Source: Cohnella panacarvi Gsoil 349 (GTDB lineage Bacteria; Bacillota; Bacilli; Paenibacillales; Paenibacillaceae). From it: 64,000 nt of DNA. The position numbers and the translations under genes are program-made. Location: NCBI RefSeq assembly GCF_000515335.1, contig NZ_KI911563.1:3310936-3374935 (forward strand). The letters run 5' to 3'. The notes below the pieces were generated by a model. That model was given only the letters and a program-made list of their open reading frames with translations, had not been told where the DNA came from and did no database searches. This document shows, one piece after another, positions 43,384-52,376 of this stretch (the first letter of the stretch is position 1; the number at the start of each line of letters is the position of its first letter).

Positions 43384-44513
43384 GCGTGAAGAGACTCAAA
43401 GTCATGACAATCGTGGGAACGAGGCCGGAAATCATTAGGCTATCGGCTGTCATTCTTCAACTGGAGAAGTCCAATGCTATTGAACATACGCTGGTCCATA
43501 CGGGACAAAATTACGATTATGAGCTGAACGAAGTTTTTTTTAACGACTTCAAACTTAGAAAGCCGGATTACTTCCTAAATGCCGCTACGGGAACCGCCGT
43601 AGAGACGATCGGCAACATATTGATCAAGATAGATCCTATATTGGAAGAGGTCAACCCGGACGCCGTACTGGTTCTTGGCGACACGAACAGCTGCTTGTGC
43701 GCGATCGCGGCCAAGCGTAGACAAATTCCAATCTTCCATATGGAAGCCGGCAATCGTTGCTTCGATCAACGCGTTCCCGAGGAGACGAATCGCAAGATTG
43801 TCGACCATACAGCAGATATTAACTTAACCTATAGCGATATTGCAAGAGAGTATTTGTTGAGAGAAGGTTTGCCTGCTGACCGAGTGATCAAAACCGGAAG
43901 CCCGATGTTCGAAGTACTGAACTCTAGAAAAGACGACATTGAGAGCTCGGATATTCTTAGCCGTCTGGAACTCAATGAAGAACAATTTTTCGTCGTATCG
44001 GCTCACAGGGAAGAGAACATCAACTCGGAAGTGAACTTCTATGATTTAGTTGAAAGCTTGAACGCGATCGCCGAACAAACCCAGCTTCCGATTATCGTCA
44101 GCACGCATCCAAGAACGAAGAAGATGATCGAATCCAGAGGGATCGAGTTCCATCCGCTAGTAAATACGATGAAGCCGCTCGGGTTTAACGACTACGTCAA
44201 GCTTCAACTAAAAGCTAGAGCGGTGCTAAGCGATAGCGGAACGATTAGCGAAGAATCCTCCATTCTCGGGTTTAGAGCACTCAATATTAGACAAGCTCAC
44301 GAGAGACCCGAGGCAATGGAGGAAACATCCGTCATGATGGTCGGGTTGAAGAAAGAGAGAATCCTTCAGGGGCTGGCGGTTCTCGAGACGCAAGAGAAGG
44401 ATACGTTAAGGCGCGTTGCAGACTATAGCATGCCGAATGTCTCGGAGAAGGTGCTTAGAATTATTATTTCCTACACGGATTACGTCAATAGAACGGTATG
44501 GAGAAAGAAATAG
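43380..44513 (+). CDS. capG: Non-hydrolysing UDP-sugar 2-epimerase CapG (FnlC/WbjD)
   Basis: Third step: C2 epimerisation giving UDP-N-acetyl-L-fucosamine. The 377-aa GT-B-fold protein begins TIVGTRPEIIRLSAVI and carries HTGQNYDYELNEVFF, LVLGDTNSCLCAIAAKR, HMEAGNRCFDQRVPEETNRKI, SAHREENI and LSDSGTISEESSILG, all typical of the non-hydrolysing 2-epimerases. It ends the first sugar module. The 215 bases after it hold only an inverted repeat (ATTCGAC 44567, GTCGAAT 44588) and a TATACT near 44711 that might serve an internal promoter. Confidence 0.94.
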   Translation: MSVKRLKVMTIVGTRPEIIRLSAVILQLEKSNAIEHTLVHTGQNYDYELNEVFFNDFKLRKPDYFLNAATGTAVETIGNILIKIDPILEEVNPDAVLVLGDTNSCLCAIAAKRRQIPIFHMEAGNRCFDQRVPEETNRKIVDHTADINLTYSDIAREYLLREGLPADRVIKTGSPMFEVLNSRKDDIESSDILSRLELNEEQFFVVSAHREENINSEVNFYDLVESLNAIAEQTQLPIIVSTHPRTKKMIESRGIEFHPLVNTMKPLGFNDYVKLQLKARAVLSDSGTISEESSILGFRALNIRQAHERPEAMEETSVMMVGLKKERILQGLAVLETQEKDTLRRVADYSMPNVSEKVLRIIISYTDYVNRTVWRKK

Positions 44514-44728
44514 GAAGTCGGGTCGAGGGGAATGAAGGTATTTATGTACTAGCCGGTGGTAATATTATTCGACGAATGCGTTCGCGAGTCGAATGAATGT
44601 GTGTATTCGAACGACCTTAGTCTCAATTCCTGTAATCGCTTGCGGTGGAGCATGAAACATAGGCGATTTCAAGAAGGTTCTTGAAGGGTTAGCTTATTCA
44701 GCACATAAAATATACTGGAGTGTTTCTC

Positions 44729-45961
44729 ATGGCTACTGAGCATCATGATAGACGGCTTTATGAACATTTGAGAAGATATAACGACTGTAGTTATGTGAAC
44801 GAATTCTTCGTGCTGACCAGAAATGAGCAATTATTAGGTTCTGCCAATCAACATAAGTCCAACTTTAGAGTGCATTTTCTTTTTATTGTCTATACATTAG
44901 TGTCTGCTCTCTTATTAATTATTAATTTAGTTCATAAGCATAAGATCGATGACAGTAAAGAACTTGCCGTAGCGAGAGTAGCTAGAGAAAAGGATAGAAT
45001 CATGAATGTCCGACCTGGGTTGCAATTTATTGGGGATAATATCAAGAACAGGGACTTCACGATTTATCGAATTGGAAACCGCTATTCCAGATTGATGTTT
45101 CTTTGTACATCTTATGTAAAGTTATGCCTTCGTGACTTTTACACAATTAAAGATATATTGCGTGATGAACAACTGTTTCCCAACCGGCTTGCTTTTCTTT
45201 CGTGGTATGTTAATCGCATTCCCCATACGGTGGTTTATGGAAATGCGGTTGAGAACGTAATATCTAGTTATCCTTTTTCCGATGTTTATATAGGGGCCAC
45301 GCATGATCGATTTGCTTTAGTTACGGGGAGAATAACAAATAAATATAATAAAAGATTGATATGCATTCCACACGGAGTAGAAACGACAGTCAAGATGCCG
45401 GGCGGATATGTAGGGGATGTATTTTATTGTTCATCATTAGAAATGGCAGAAAAGTTGAACAATGTATATGAAACGTCAAAGTTTACTTTTGACCAGGAAG
45501 TCACAATACGGATGTATCAGGTTAAAAAGAGTGTTAGTGATCACTATCGAGATCGAGAGAAACACTTCGTATTCTTTACTCAGCCCAGCTTTGCTGAACG
45601 AACCAAAAATATAATAGTTATGATTGCTAACCATCTGAAGACTAAAAATCAAAAATTATATCTGAAGCTCCACCCAATCGATAACCCTTTAGATTTTGTT
45701 GTTGAAAATACTGAGTTCATAAATGATTTTCGTGAATCAATTATTGGGAATGTATGCATATCTACTTTATCTACCGCTCTGCTTGAGGCCATTTATAATG
45801 ATTCAACTCCAATAACCGTTATTCGCTTGATTAGCGATACTGACGTGTTAACAGGACATAGTGAGTATTTAAATGACAAACGAATATTTAAACCAAAAGA
45901 TGAGAGAGCTTTGATTGAATTAATTGATTATATTATTGTCGAACATGATAAACTGAAGTAG
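44729..45961 (+). CDS. GT-B-like protein, candidate nonulosonic acid (legionaminic) transferase
   Basis: A 410-aa protein not readily assigned to a family. It has a possible membrane or membrane-edge helix near residues 49-68. The C-terminal half looks like a GT-B fold: LICIPHGVET (about 212-221), FVFFTQPSF, YLKLHPIDNP with an HP pair at 315-316 and CISTLSTALLEA with Ser/Thr at 345-349. HP and S(S/T) motifs contact CMP in bacterial sialyltransferases (GT52, GT80, GT38). The downstream genes make a CMP-sugar of the sialic acid type, and no other gene looks able to transfer it. ATG 44729 follows CTGGAG; GTG 44720 overlaps it. Strongly AT-rich. Confidence 0.55.
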   Translation: MATEHHDRRLYEHLRRYNDCSYVNEFFVLTRNEQLLGSANQHKSNFRVHFLFIVYTLVSALLLIINLVHKHKIDDSKELAVARVAREKDRIMNVRPGLQFIGDNIKNRDFTIYRIGNRYSRLMFLCTSYVKLCLRDFYTIKDILRDEQLFPNRLAFLSWYVNRIPHTVVYGNAVENVISSYPFSDVYIGATHDRFALVTGRITNKYNKRLICIPHGVETTVKMPGGYVGDVFYCSSLEMAEKLNNVYETSKFTFDQEVTIRMYQVKKSVSDHYRDREKHFVFFTQPSFAERTKNIIVMIANHLKTKNQKLYLKLHPIDNPLDFVVENTEFINDFRESIIGNVCISTLSTALLEAIYNDSTPITVIRLISDTDVLTGHSEYLNDKRIFKPKDERALIELIDYIIVEHDKLK

Positions 45962-45984
45962 CAATAACTTTCCGAATAGGATGA

Positions 45985-47271
45985 ATGATAGTGACGAAGT
46001 CATGGGTTTCTTTGATTTCTTTTGTTGTACTTCAAATCGTAATGGTCATAATCTATTATGCAGCCTATATTCCGCCTCTAGTTTTTATGTGGTTTATTAG
46101 CGTATTGTACATTATATCGTTGCCAAAGTATCTATTCTCTCCACAAAATATGATTTTTGCCTACTATTTTTTGTGGTACGCAATGGCACCTGCCTTCGCA
46201 CTTCGCTTTCAAGAGTATACTTTTACAACCGCCGCAGAAAAGTCGGCATATTTAATGTTGTTTTTTACTTATGGTGTTTCTATAGTATTCCTTACGTTTT
46301 GCGAAGCTTACTTTGAATCGAAGAATAAACTTAAAAGCAACGATCATGAACTAATTAAACCTCGGAAAATTAATAAGGTTATCGTGATCAGTGCCGCATT
46401 GATCTTAATATCTTTATTCTGCTACATTCAGAAAACAGGCGGGATCAGTAATTGGATTAAAAACCCCACGAATGCGTTCATAGATCGACGAGGAGCGGGC
46501 GGCTTTTATTTGCTTTTCCTGCATTCATTAATGTTATTCGCATTAGCCTACGGAGTGTTAATTTTTAAAAAGAGAAGCAAGACACTTTTCGGCATCTTCT
46601 TCCTCATTATTTTATTGTTATCGGTGTTTATCGGCTCCAAGTCCCAAATGATGCTCCTTATTTTTATTTCGATCGGCCTGTTTGTTCTAAATAGGCGGTT
46701 GATTACGAAATGGGCTTTTTGGGTGATTAGTACAGTCCTCGCAATATTCACGTTGGGCATTTATCAAAGGAATTACACATGGATAACGCTTTCAGATTTT
46801 GTTCCCTACTCTTTAAATTACTTTAATACGTATGAGATGTTTGTTGTCATGCTTAAAGATTACGAGCCGTCATTCTTACAGACAATCCCTCTGCCTTTGA
46901 ACTGGATCCTTATGAAATTTGGATATCACATTAACGTCCCTTTTCATGATATGAGCATCTGGCTCACGTCGATCTATTATCCTCAAGACCATGCAGTATC
47001 AGGAACTCAACAATGGCCAATAGAAGCGGATTTGTATTTGAGTTTTTATTATATATTAGGTATTCCAGTATTAATGCTGTACCTTGCATGGATAGCGTAT
47101 GCTTTTTATAAAGCGAGAACAGGTTATTTATCATGGATTCTAATCTATACGATTGAGTTTATATATATTGGATCTCACTACCGTGGGGGACTTTTCATAT
47201 ATAGGTATTTCTGGCTTATTCCATTTTATATACTTGCTGTATTTATATTTAGAAAAAATAAGAGTGAATAA
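45985..47271 (+). CDS. wzy: Wzy-type polysaccharide polymerase
   Basis: A 428-aa integral membrane protein with about eleven to twelve predicted helices and a large loop between about residues 260 and 350. Motif conservation in Wzy is poor; the assignment rests on topology, short polar loops, sequence such as SVFIGSKSQMMLLIF, and its place between glycosyltransferase and sugar-synthesis genes. It would join undecaprenyl-linked repeats outside the membrane. The sequence is AT-rich like its upstream neighbour, suggesting the two were acquired together. Confidence 0.72.
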   Translation: MIVTKSWVSLISFVVLQIVMVIIYYAAYIPPLVFMWFISVLYIISLPKYLFSPQNMIFAYYFLWYAMAPAFALRFQEYTFTTAAEKSAYLMLFFTYGVSIVFLTFCEAYFESKNKLKSNDHELIKPRKINKVIVISAALILISLFCYIQKTGGISNWIKNPTNAFIDRRGAGGFYLLFLHSLMLFALAYGVLIFKKRSKTLFGIFFLIILLLSVFIGSKSQMMLLIFISIGLFVLNRRLITKWAFWVISTVLAIFTLGIYQRNYTWITLSDFVPYSLNYFNTYEMFVVMLKDYEPSFLQTIPLPLNWILMKFGYHINVPFHDMSIWLTSIYYPQDHAVSGTQQWPIEADLYLSFYYILGIPVLMLYLAWIAYAFYKARTGYLSWILIYTIEFIYIGSHYRGGLFIYRYFWLIPFYILAVFIFRKNKSE

Positions 47272-47319
47272 TAATAGTGCATCTCGAAACATCGAGAATT
47301 TATGGAAGGGGACAGAAAG

Positions 47320-48300
47320 TTGAATCGTATACTTGTTACCGGGGCAGATGGATTCATCGGAAGTCATTTAGTTGAGGAACTTGTTAAAAAAGGGAAAAAG
47401 GTTACGGCGTTCGCATACTATAACTCGTTTAACTCTTGGGGATGGTTGGATACTCTCGATACGGATATCAAAGCAGAAATCGAAGTGTTTACTGGGGACA
47501 TCCGGGACCCGCACGGCGTAAAAGAAGCCATGAAAGGAATGGACGAGGTTTATCACCTTGCGGCACTTATCGCCATCCCCTTCAGCTATCACTCTCCCCA
47601 TACGTACGTGGATACAAACATTAAAGGCACATTGAATGTTTTGCAGGCCGCAAGAGATCTTAACACTGCCAGATTGCTTGTGACATCGACATCAGAGGTG
47701 TACGGTACTGCACAATATGTGCCTATCGACGAGAATCATCCTTATCAGGGTCAGTCTCCGTACTCTGCTACCAAGATAGGAGCTGACCGGTTAGCGGAAT
47801 CGTTCTTTAGAAGCTTCAACACGCCGATTACTATTGTCAGACCGTTCAATACTTATGGGCCGCGACAGTCCGCGCGTGCTGTCATACCGACGATCATCAC
47901 GCAGCTGTTGGCAGGAAAAGAAGAGATTCAATTAGGTTCCTTAACGCCGACAAGAGATTTTAATTTCGTTAAAGATACTGTTGAAGGCTTTATCGAGATC
48001 GCCAAGTCAGAGAAAACGATCGGCGAGGAAATTAATATCGCGACGCAACAGGAAATATCGATAGGCCAGCTTGCTGAAGAGTTGATCAGACAAATCAATC
48101 CGAATGCCAAAATTCTCTGTGACGAACAGCGGCTAAGACCCGAAAAAAGCGAAGTCAACAGATTGCTTGGTTCCAATCAGAAAATAAAATCCCTGACTAA
48201 CTGGGCACCGAAATACACATTCGAACAAGGACTTGCTGAAACCATCGAATTTTTCAAAAGCAATTTAGATAAGTACAAATCGGAAATCTATAACATCTAG
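47320..48300 (+). CDS. legB: NDP-GlcNAc 4,6-dehydratase LegB
   Basis: First dedicated enzyme of legionaminic acid synthesis: dehydration of GDP-GlcNAc (in Campylobacter jejuni) to the 4-keto-6-deoxy sugar. The 326-aa SDR has ILVTGADGFIGSHLVEEL, YHLAALIAIPFSY, TSTSEVYGTA with YSATK (Y-x3-K), and NTYGPRQSARAVIPT. The LegB-type opening FAYYNSFNSWGWLD distinguishes it from dTDP-glucose dehydratase. TTG 47320 with AAGGGG about 9 bases upstream is preferred to ATG 47302. It leads a run of seven Leg-type genes. Confidence 0.9.
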   Translation: MNRILVTGADGFIGSHLVEELVKKGKKVTAFAYYNSFNSWGWLDTLDTDIKAEIEVFTGDIRDPHGVKEAMKGMDEVYHLAALIAIPFSYHSPHTYVDTNIKGTLNVLQAARDLNTARLLVTSTSEVYGTAQYVPIDENHPYQGQSPYSATKIGADRLAESFFRSFNTPITIVRPFNTYGPRQSARAVIPTIITQLLAGKEEIQLGSLTPTRDFNFVKDTVEGFIEIAKSEKTIGEEINIATQQEISIGQLAEELIRQINPNAKILCDEQRLRPEKSEVNRLLGSNQKIKSLTNWAPKYTFEQGLAETIEFFKSNLDKYKSEIYNI

Positions 48301-48312
48301 AAGGAGGAGCAA

Positions 48313-49479
48313 ATGAGCCGAAAATTCATCCCTCTTTCTGTGCCTCATCTAAAAGGAAGAGAATTGGAACTCGTGACACATGCAGTCGAAACGGAATGGG
48401 TATCTACTGGCGGACCATTTGTGAATGAATTTGAGAATAACACGGCTCAGTATGTAAATTCAAAGAGTGCAGTGTCGGTTCAGAATGGAACGTCAGGGCT
48501 ACATATCGCTCTGCAGATTTGCGGTGTCACTAATGATGACGAAGTCATAGTGCCTGCACTCACCTTTATTGCCGCGGTGAATCCGGTCCGATATATCGGC
48601 GCGACCCCCGTATTTATGGACTGCGATGATTCTCTCTGTATGGATGCGGACAAGCTTTCGGAATTCTGCGTAAACGAATGCAGTTTTGTGAATGGGAAGC
48701 TTGTCAATAATAAGACGAAAAAGCATATAAAAGCTCTAATTGTCGTTCATGTATTCGGGAATATGGGCGAAATGGAAAAGTTAATGGAAGTAGCAGACCG
48801 ATTTAATCTAACGGTGATCGAGGATGCAACGGAAGCAATTGGAACCTACTATACGGAAGGTCAATTTAAGGGTCGTTATGCCGGCACAATTGGAAAGGTA
48901 GGCGTGTACTCTTTTAATGGAAACAAGATCATGACTACCGGAGGCGGTGGCATGATCGTTTCGGACGACGAAGAGTTGCTCCGGAAAGCGAAACATTTGA
49001 CCACTCAGGCGAAGAGCGATGAACTCTACTATACGCATGATGAGATCGGCTATAATTATCGCATGACGAATCTTCAAGCTGCACTAGGGTTAGCTCAGTT
49101 AGAGCAACTGGAACGCTTCATCGAGACGAAGAAACAAAATTACTACTTATATCAACAATTGGTCAAAGATATTCCCGGCTTGTCGATCCTGAATTTCAAC
49201 AGCCGGATTAGAAGCAACTATTGGTTTTATTCCTTATACGTGGGTGACGAATATCCGCTAGATCGAGATCAGGTTATAAAGTTCTTAGCATCCAAACAGG
49301 TTCAAGTAAGACCGATATGGGGCTTGATCAACGAACAGAAGCCTTATCTCGGCAGCCAATCCTATCAAATAGAACGAGCTAAAGATTACTGGAGCAAGGT
49401 AGTAAACATCCCATGCAGTTCAAACTTGGGTAAGGAAGATGTACTTTATGTCATCGAGTGTTTAAAAAACCATCGGTAA
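48313..49479 (+). CDS. legC: PLP-dependent aminotransferase LegC
   Basis: Adds an amino group at C4 of the LegB product. The 388-aa DegT/DnrJ/EryC1-family protein has the PLP pocket: VQNGTSGLHIAL, VIVPALTFIAAVNPVRY, IEDATEAIGTYY (Asp and Glu that hold the ring nitrogen), and YSFNGNKIMTTGGGGM with the Schiff-base Lys at about 202. A 20-residue insertion (LSEFCVNECSFVNGKLVNN) is typical of LegC. AAGGAGGAG precedes the ATG. Confidence 0.92.
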   Translation: MSRKFIPLSVPHLKGRELELVTHAVETEWVSTGGPFVNEFENNTAQYVNSKSAVSVQNGTSGLHIALQICGVTNDDEVIVPALTFIAAVNPVRYIGATPVFMDCDDSLCMDADKLSEFCVNECSFVNGKLVNNKTKKHIKALIVVHVFGNMGEMEKLMEVADRFNLTVIEDATEAIGTYYTEGQFKGRYAGTIGKVGVYSFNGNKIMTTGGGGMIVSDDEELLRKAKHLTTQAKSDELYYTHDEIGYNYRMTNLQAALGLAQLEQLERFIETKKQNYYLYQQLVKDIPGLSILNFNSRIRSNYWFYSLYVGDEYPLDRDQVIKFLASKQVQVRPIWGLINEQKPYLGSQSYQIERAKDYWSKVVNIPCSSNLGKEDVLYVIECLKNHR

Positions 49480-49510
49480 CTCCGTAGAGTGCCTTGAGGA
49501 GGTAGATTAT

Positions 49511-50554
49511 GTGGATGTAAAAGATTTTCTAATCGACGAAGAGGCTTCCATGCTTGAAGCTATGGCGTTGCTTGATAAAATAGCCAAGAAAGTGCTCTTT
49601 GTCGTGAAGGATGGCCAGTTCTCTGCTTCCATTACAGATGGGGACATTCGAAGGTGGATCCTGAAAAAAGGAAACCTAGACTCAAAAGTGAAAGACATCG
49701 CAAACTATAACCCAAAGTTTATTTATGAGAAAGACAGGGCGTCCGCGAAGGAAATCATGCGCAAATTATCGATCGAGGCGCTGCCTGTCCTTAATCGCGA
49801 CAAAGAAATCATCTCCGTAATTTTATGGCATGATGAAATCAAAAAGCAAAATAAGCTACAGGCACCTGTAGTTATTATGGCGGGCGGATTGGGAACGAGA
49901 CTCTATCCTTATACGAAGGTGCTCCCGAAACCTCTCATCCCCATCGGTGAAATTCCGATTGCCGAACATATCATAAACCGTTTCAATGAACACGGATGCG
50001 ACAAGTTCTATCTCGTCGTAAACCATAAGAAGAATATGATTAAAGCTTATTTCAACGAAATCGATAAAAATTATGATGTTGCTTATGTAGATGAGGATCA
50101 ACCATTGGGGACAGGTGGAGGATTAAGTCTGCTCAAAGGAAAGATCGACTCTACTTTCATTCTGACCAACTGCGATATTTTGATCGATGAGGATTACGAT
50201 AAGATTTATTCGTACCATAAGAACGAGAAAAACCTTGTAACGATGGTGTGTTCCTTGAAGAAGGTTCAGATCCCTTACGGTGTTATTGAAATTAACGAGT
50301 CCGGTGAAATCGAAGCGATGAAGGAAAAACCGGAATTCTCGTTCTTTACGAATACGGGTATGTATATCGTCGAACCTCAGGTGATCAAAGAGTTGGAAGA
50401 GAATAAGGCAATTGGTTTTCCGGACATTATCGAGAAGTATAAGCATGCCGGAGAAAAAATCGGTGTCTATCCAATAAGTGAATACTCATGGTTGGACATG
50501 GGGCAGATGGATGAGTTGGAGAAGATGAGAAGAAGGCTTGAGCGCGATGAATAA
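49511..50554 (+). CDS. ptmE: Sugar-1-phosphate guanylyltransferase with CBS pair (PtmE-like)
   Basis: A 347-aa fusion: two CBS motifs in residues 1 to about 112 and a nucleotidyltransferase domain after it (VVIMAGGLGTRLYPYTKVLPKPLIPIG; TNCDILIDEDY). In Campylobacter the PtmE protein of this layout makes the GDP-linked amino sugar used by LegB, marking the GDP route of legionaminic acid synthesis as opposed to a UDP route. GTG 49511 follows GAGGAGGT by 7 bases. It overlaps the next gene. Confidence 0.88.
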   Translation: MDVKDFLIDEEASMLEAMALLDKIAKKVLFVVKDGQFSASITDGDIRRWILKKGNLDSKVKDIANYNPKFIYEKDRASAKEIMRKLSIEALPVLNRDKEIISVILWHDEIKKQNKLQAPVVIMAGGLGTRLYPYTKVLPKPLIPIGEIPIAEHIINRFNEHGCDKFYLVVNHKKNMIKAYFNEIDKNYDVAYVDEDQPLGTGGGLSLLKGKIDSTFILTNCDILIDEDYDKIYSYHKNEKNLVTMVCSLKKVQIPYGVIEINESGEIEAMKEKPEFSFFTNTGMYIVEPQVIKELEENKAIGFPDIIEKYKHAGEKIGVYPISEYSWLDMGQMDELEKMRRRLERDE

Positions 50555-51188
50555 GAAGATTCTGCTGGTTGGTGGAGGCGGGCATTGCAAATCGGTTCTG
50601 GATGCTCTTCTCCAGACCGGCCATTATTCCGAGATCGGAATTATTGACATGGATGAGAACATCGGCAAGACCGTTTTGTCTGTTCCCGTCATTGGCAACG
50701 ATAATGATTTACAACGTTTTTTTCAGTACGGATACTCTCATGCATTCGTAACGTTAGGCAGTATTGGAAATCCAGGCAAACGCGTTAAATTATTTCATCA
50801 TCTAGAGATGATTGGATTCGAGATTCCGATTATTATGGACAATACTGCGCTCATTGGTCAAGATGTAAAGCTCGATAAAGGTGTTTTTATCGGCAAAAAT
50901 GCGGTAGTAAACGTTGGGTCAATCATTCATAAAGGTGCTATTATTAATACTTCGGCAGTCGTAGAGCATGATTGTGTGATCGATGAATTTGTACATATCG
51001 CTCCAGGAACTGTTCTGTGCGGGGAAGTGCATATCGGCACGAACTCGCATATTGGAGCAGGCAGTGTCGTTAAACAACAGGTCAGGGTCGGTGCCAACGT
51101 CATGATCGGAATGGGTAGCGTTGTTACAGATGAAATCGCTGACAATGTGACGGCATTTGGGAATCCTTGCAGGGAAGTCCGGAGGTGA
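50547..51188 (+). CDS. legH: Left-handed beta-helix acetyltransferase (LegH/NeuD-like)
   Basis: N-acetyltransferase for the 4-amino group created by LegC. The 213-aa protein has an N-terminal nucleotide-binding half (ILLVGGGGHCKSVLDAL) and a C-terminal left-handed beta-helix with hexapeptide repeats (IGKNAVVNVGS, VVEHDCVIDEFVHIAPGTVL with the catalytic His, VGANVMIGMGSVVTDEI). ATG 50547 overlaps the PtmE stop. Because a separate acyl module lies downstream, it is open whether this enzyme gives the final acyl group. Confidence 0.88.
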   Translation: MNKKILLVGGGGHCKSVLDALLQTGHYSEIGIIDMDENIGKTVLSVPVIGNDNDLQRFFQYGYSHAFVTLGSIGNPGKRVKLFHHLEMIGFEIPIIMDNTALIGQDVKLDKGVFIGKNAVVNVGSIIHKGAIINTSAVVEHDCVIDEFVHIAPGTVLCGEVHIGTNSHIGAGSVVKQQVRVGANVMIGMGSVVTDEIADNVTAFGNPCREVRR

Positions 51189-51192
51189 AGAT

Positions 51193-52365
51193 GTGAAGCG
51201 AAGAAAGATATGTGTGATAACCGGAACCAGAGCAGAATACGGGCTGCTGACGTGGCTAATGAAGGAGATCAACGGGGATCGAGAACTTGATTTGCAAGTG
51301 ATCGCTACCGGCATGCATCTTTCACCCGAGTTCGGACTGACATATAAGCAGATTGAACAAGATGGGTTTCAGATCGATGCTAGAGTAGAAATGCTTCTGT
51401 CCAGCGACAGCCCTGTCGGAATTTCGAAATCAATCGGCCTCGGGACTATTGGTTTTGCGGATGCTTATGAGAGACTACAACCCGATCTCGTCGTTATACT
51501 AGGAGATAGGTTTGAAATATTGGCAGCAGCGCAAGCGGCCATGATTGCAAGAATTCCCATTGCTCATTTGCATGGAGGGGAAACGACCGAGGGTGTGATC
51601 GACGAAGCGATTCGTCATGCAATAACCAAGATGTCGCACCTTCATTTTGTTGCTGCAGAGCCTTACCGCCAAAGAGTGATTCAACTAGGGGAAGACCCGC
51701 AAAGAGTATTTAACTTCGGTGCTCCGGGTATTGATAATATTGTAAAACTAGAGCTTTTAGACCGAGAAGAGTTTGAGAACTCTATAAGTTTTTCGTTGGG
51801 CCAAAGGAACTTCCTAGTCACGTATCATCCAGTTACATTGTATAAACAAGGACCTGAACGTGCCTTCGAGGAACTACTTCGATCATTTGACGAGTACCCG
51901 GAGGCACATGTTATATTCACAAAGTCAAATGCCGATACTGATGGACGAATTATTAATCAAATGATTGACGAGTATGTAAGGGCGAATAGCGGGCGAGCAG
52001 TTGCATTTACCTCATTAGGTCAGTTGAGGTATCTAAGTGCAATACAACATGTAGATGTTGTAATCGGCAATTCTTCAAGTGGGTTAATTGAAGTTCCATT
52101 ATTTAAAAAAGCTACGATTAATCTAGGAGATCGACAAAGCGGGCGACTGAAGGCAGATTCCGTAATTGATTGCAATGAGAAGAAGGAAGATATCGTTAAT
52201 GCCATTAGCATAGCATTGTCCCAAGACTTTCAAACTAGTCTTGCCCACATTGAATCACTTTATGGGGCAGGTAATGTAGCTATTCAAATAAAGAATGTGC
52301 TCAAAATGGTAAACCTAGACGGTATTACTGTTAAAAAATTTTATGATATGCTCAATATGTCATAA
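51193..52365 (+). CDS. legG: Hydrolysing NDP-sugar 2-epimerase LegG (NeuC family)
   Basis: Removes the nucleotide and inverts C2 to give 2,4-diacetamido-2,4,6-trideoxymannose, the substrate of LegI. The 390-aa protein has VITGTRAEYGLLTWLM, ATGMHLSPEFGLT, VILGDRFEILAAAQAAM, HLHGGETTEGVIDEAIRHAIT and GNSSSGLIEVP, typical of NeuC/LegG. GTG 51193 follows GGAGGTGAAG; an upstream ATG at 51157 lies inside the previous gene. This family, as opposed to PseG, points to legionaminic rather than pseudaminic acid. Confidence 0.92.
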   Translation: MKRRKICVITGTRAEYGLLTWLMKEINGDRELDLQVIATGMHLSPEFGLTYKQIEQDGFQIDARVEMLLSSDSPVGISKSIGLGTIGFADAYERLQPDLVVILGDRFEILAAAQAAMIARIPIAHLHGGETTEGVIDEAIRHAITKMSHLHFVAAEPYRQRVIQLGEDPQRVFNFGAPGIDNIVKLELLDREEFENSISFSLGQRNFLVTYHPVTLYKQGPERAFEELLRSFDEYPEAHVIFTKSNADTDGRIINQMIDEYVRANSGRAVAFTSLGQLRYLSAIQHVDVVIGNSSSGLIEVPLFKKATINLGDRQSGRLKADSVIDCNEKKEDIVNAISIALSQDFQTSLAHIESLYGAGNVAIQIKNVLKMVNLDGITVKKFYDMLNMS

Positions 52366-52376
52366 GGGGAATCGTG

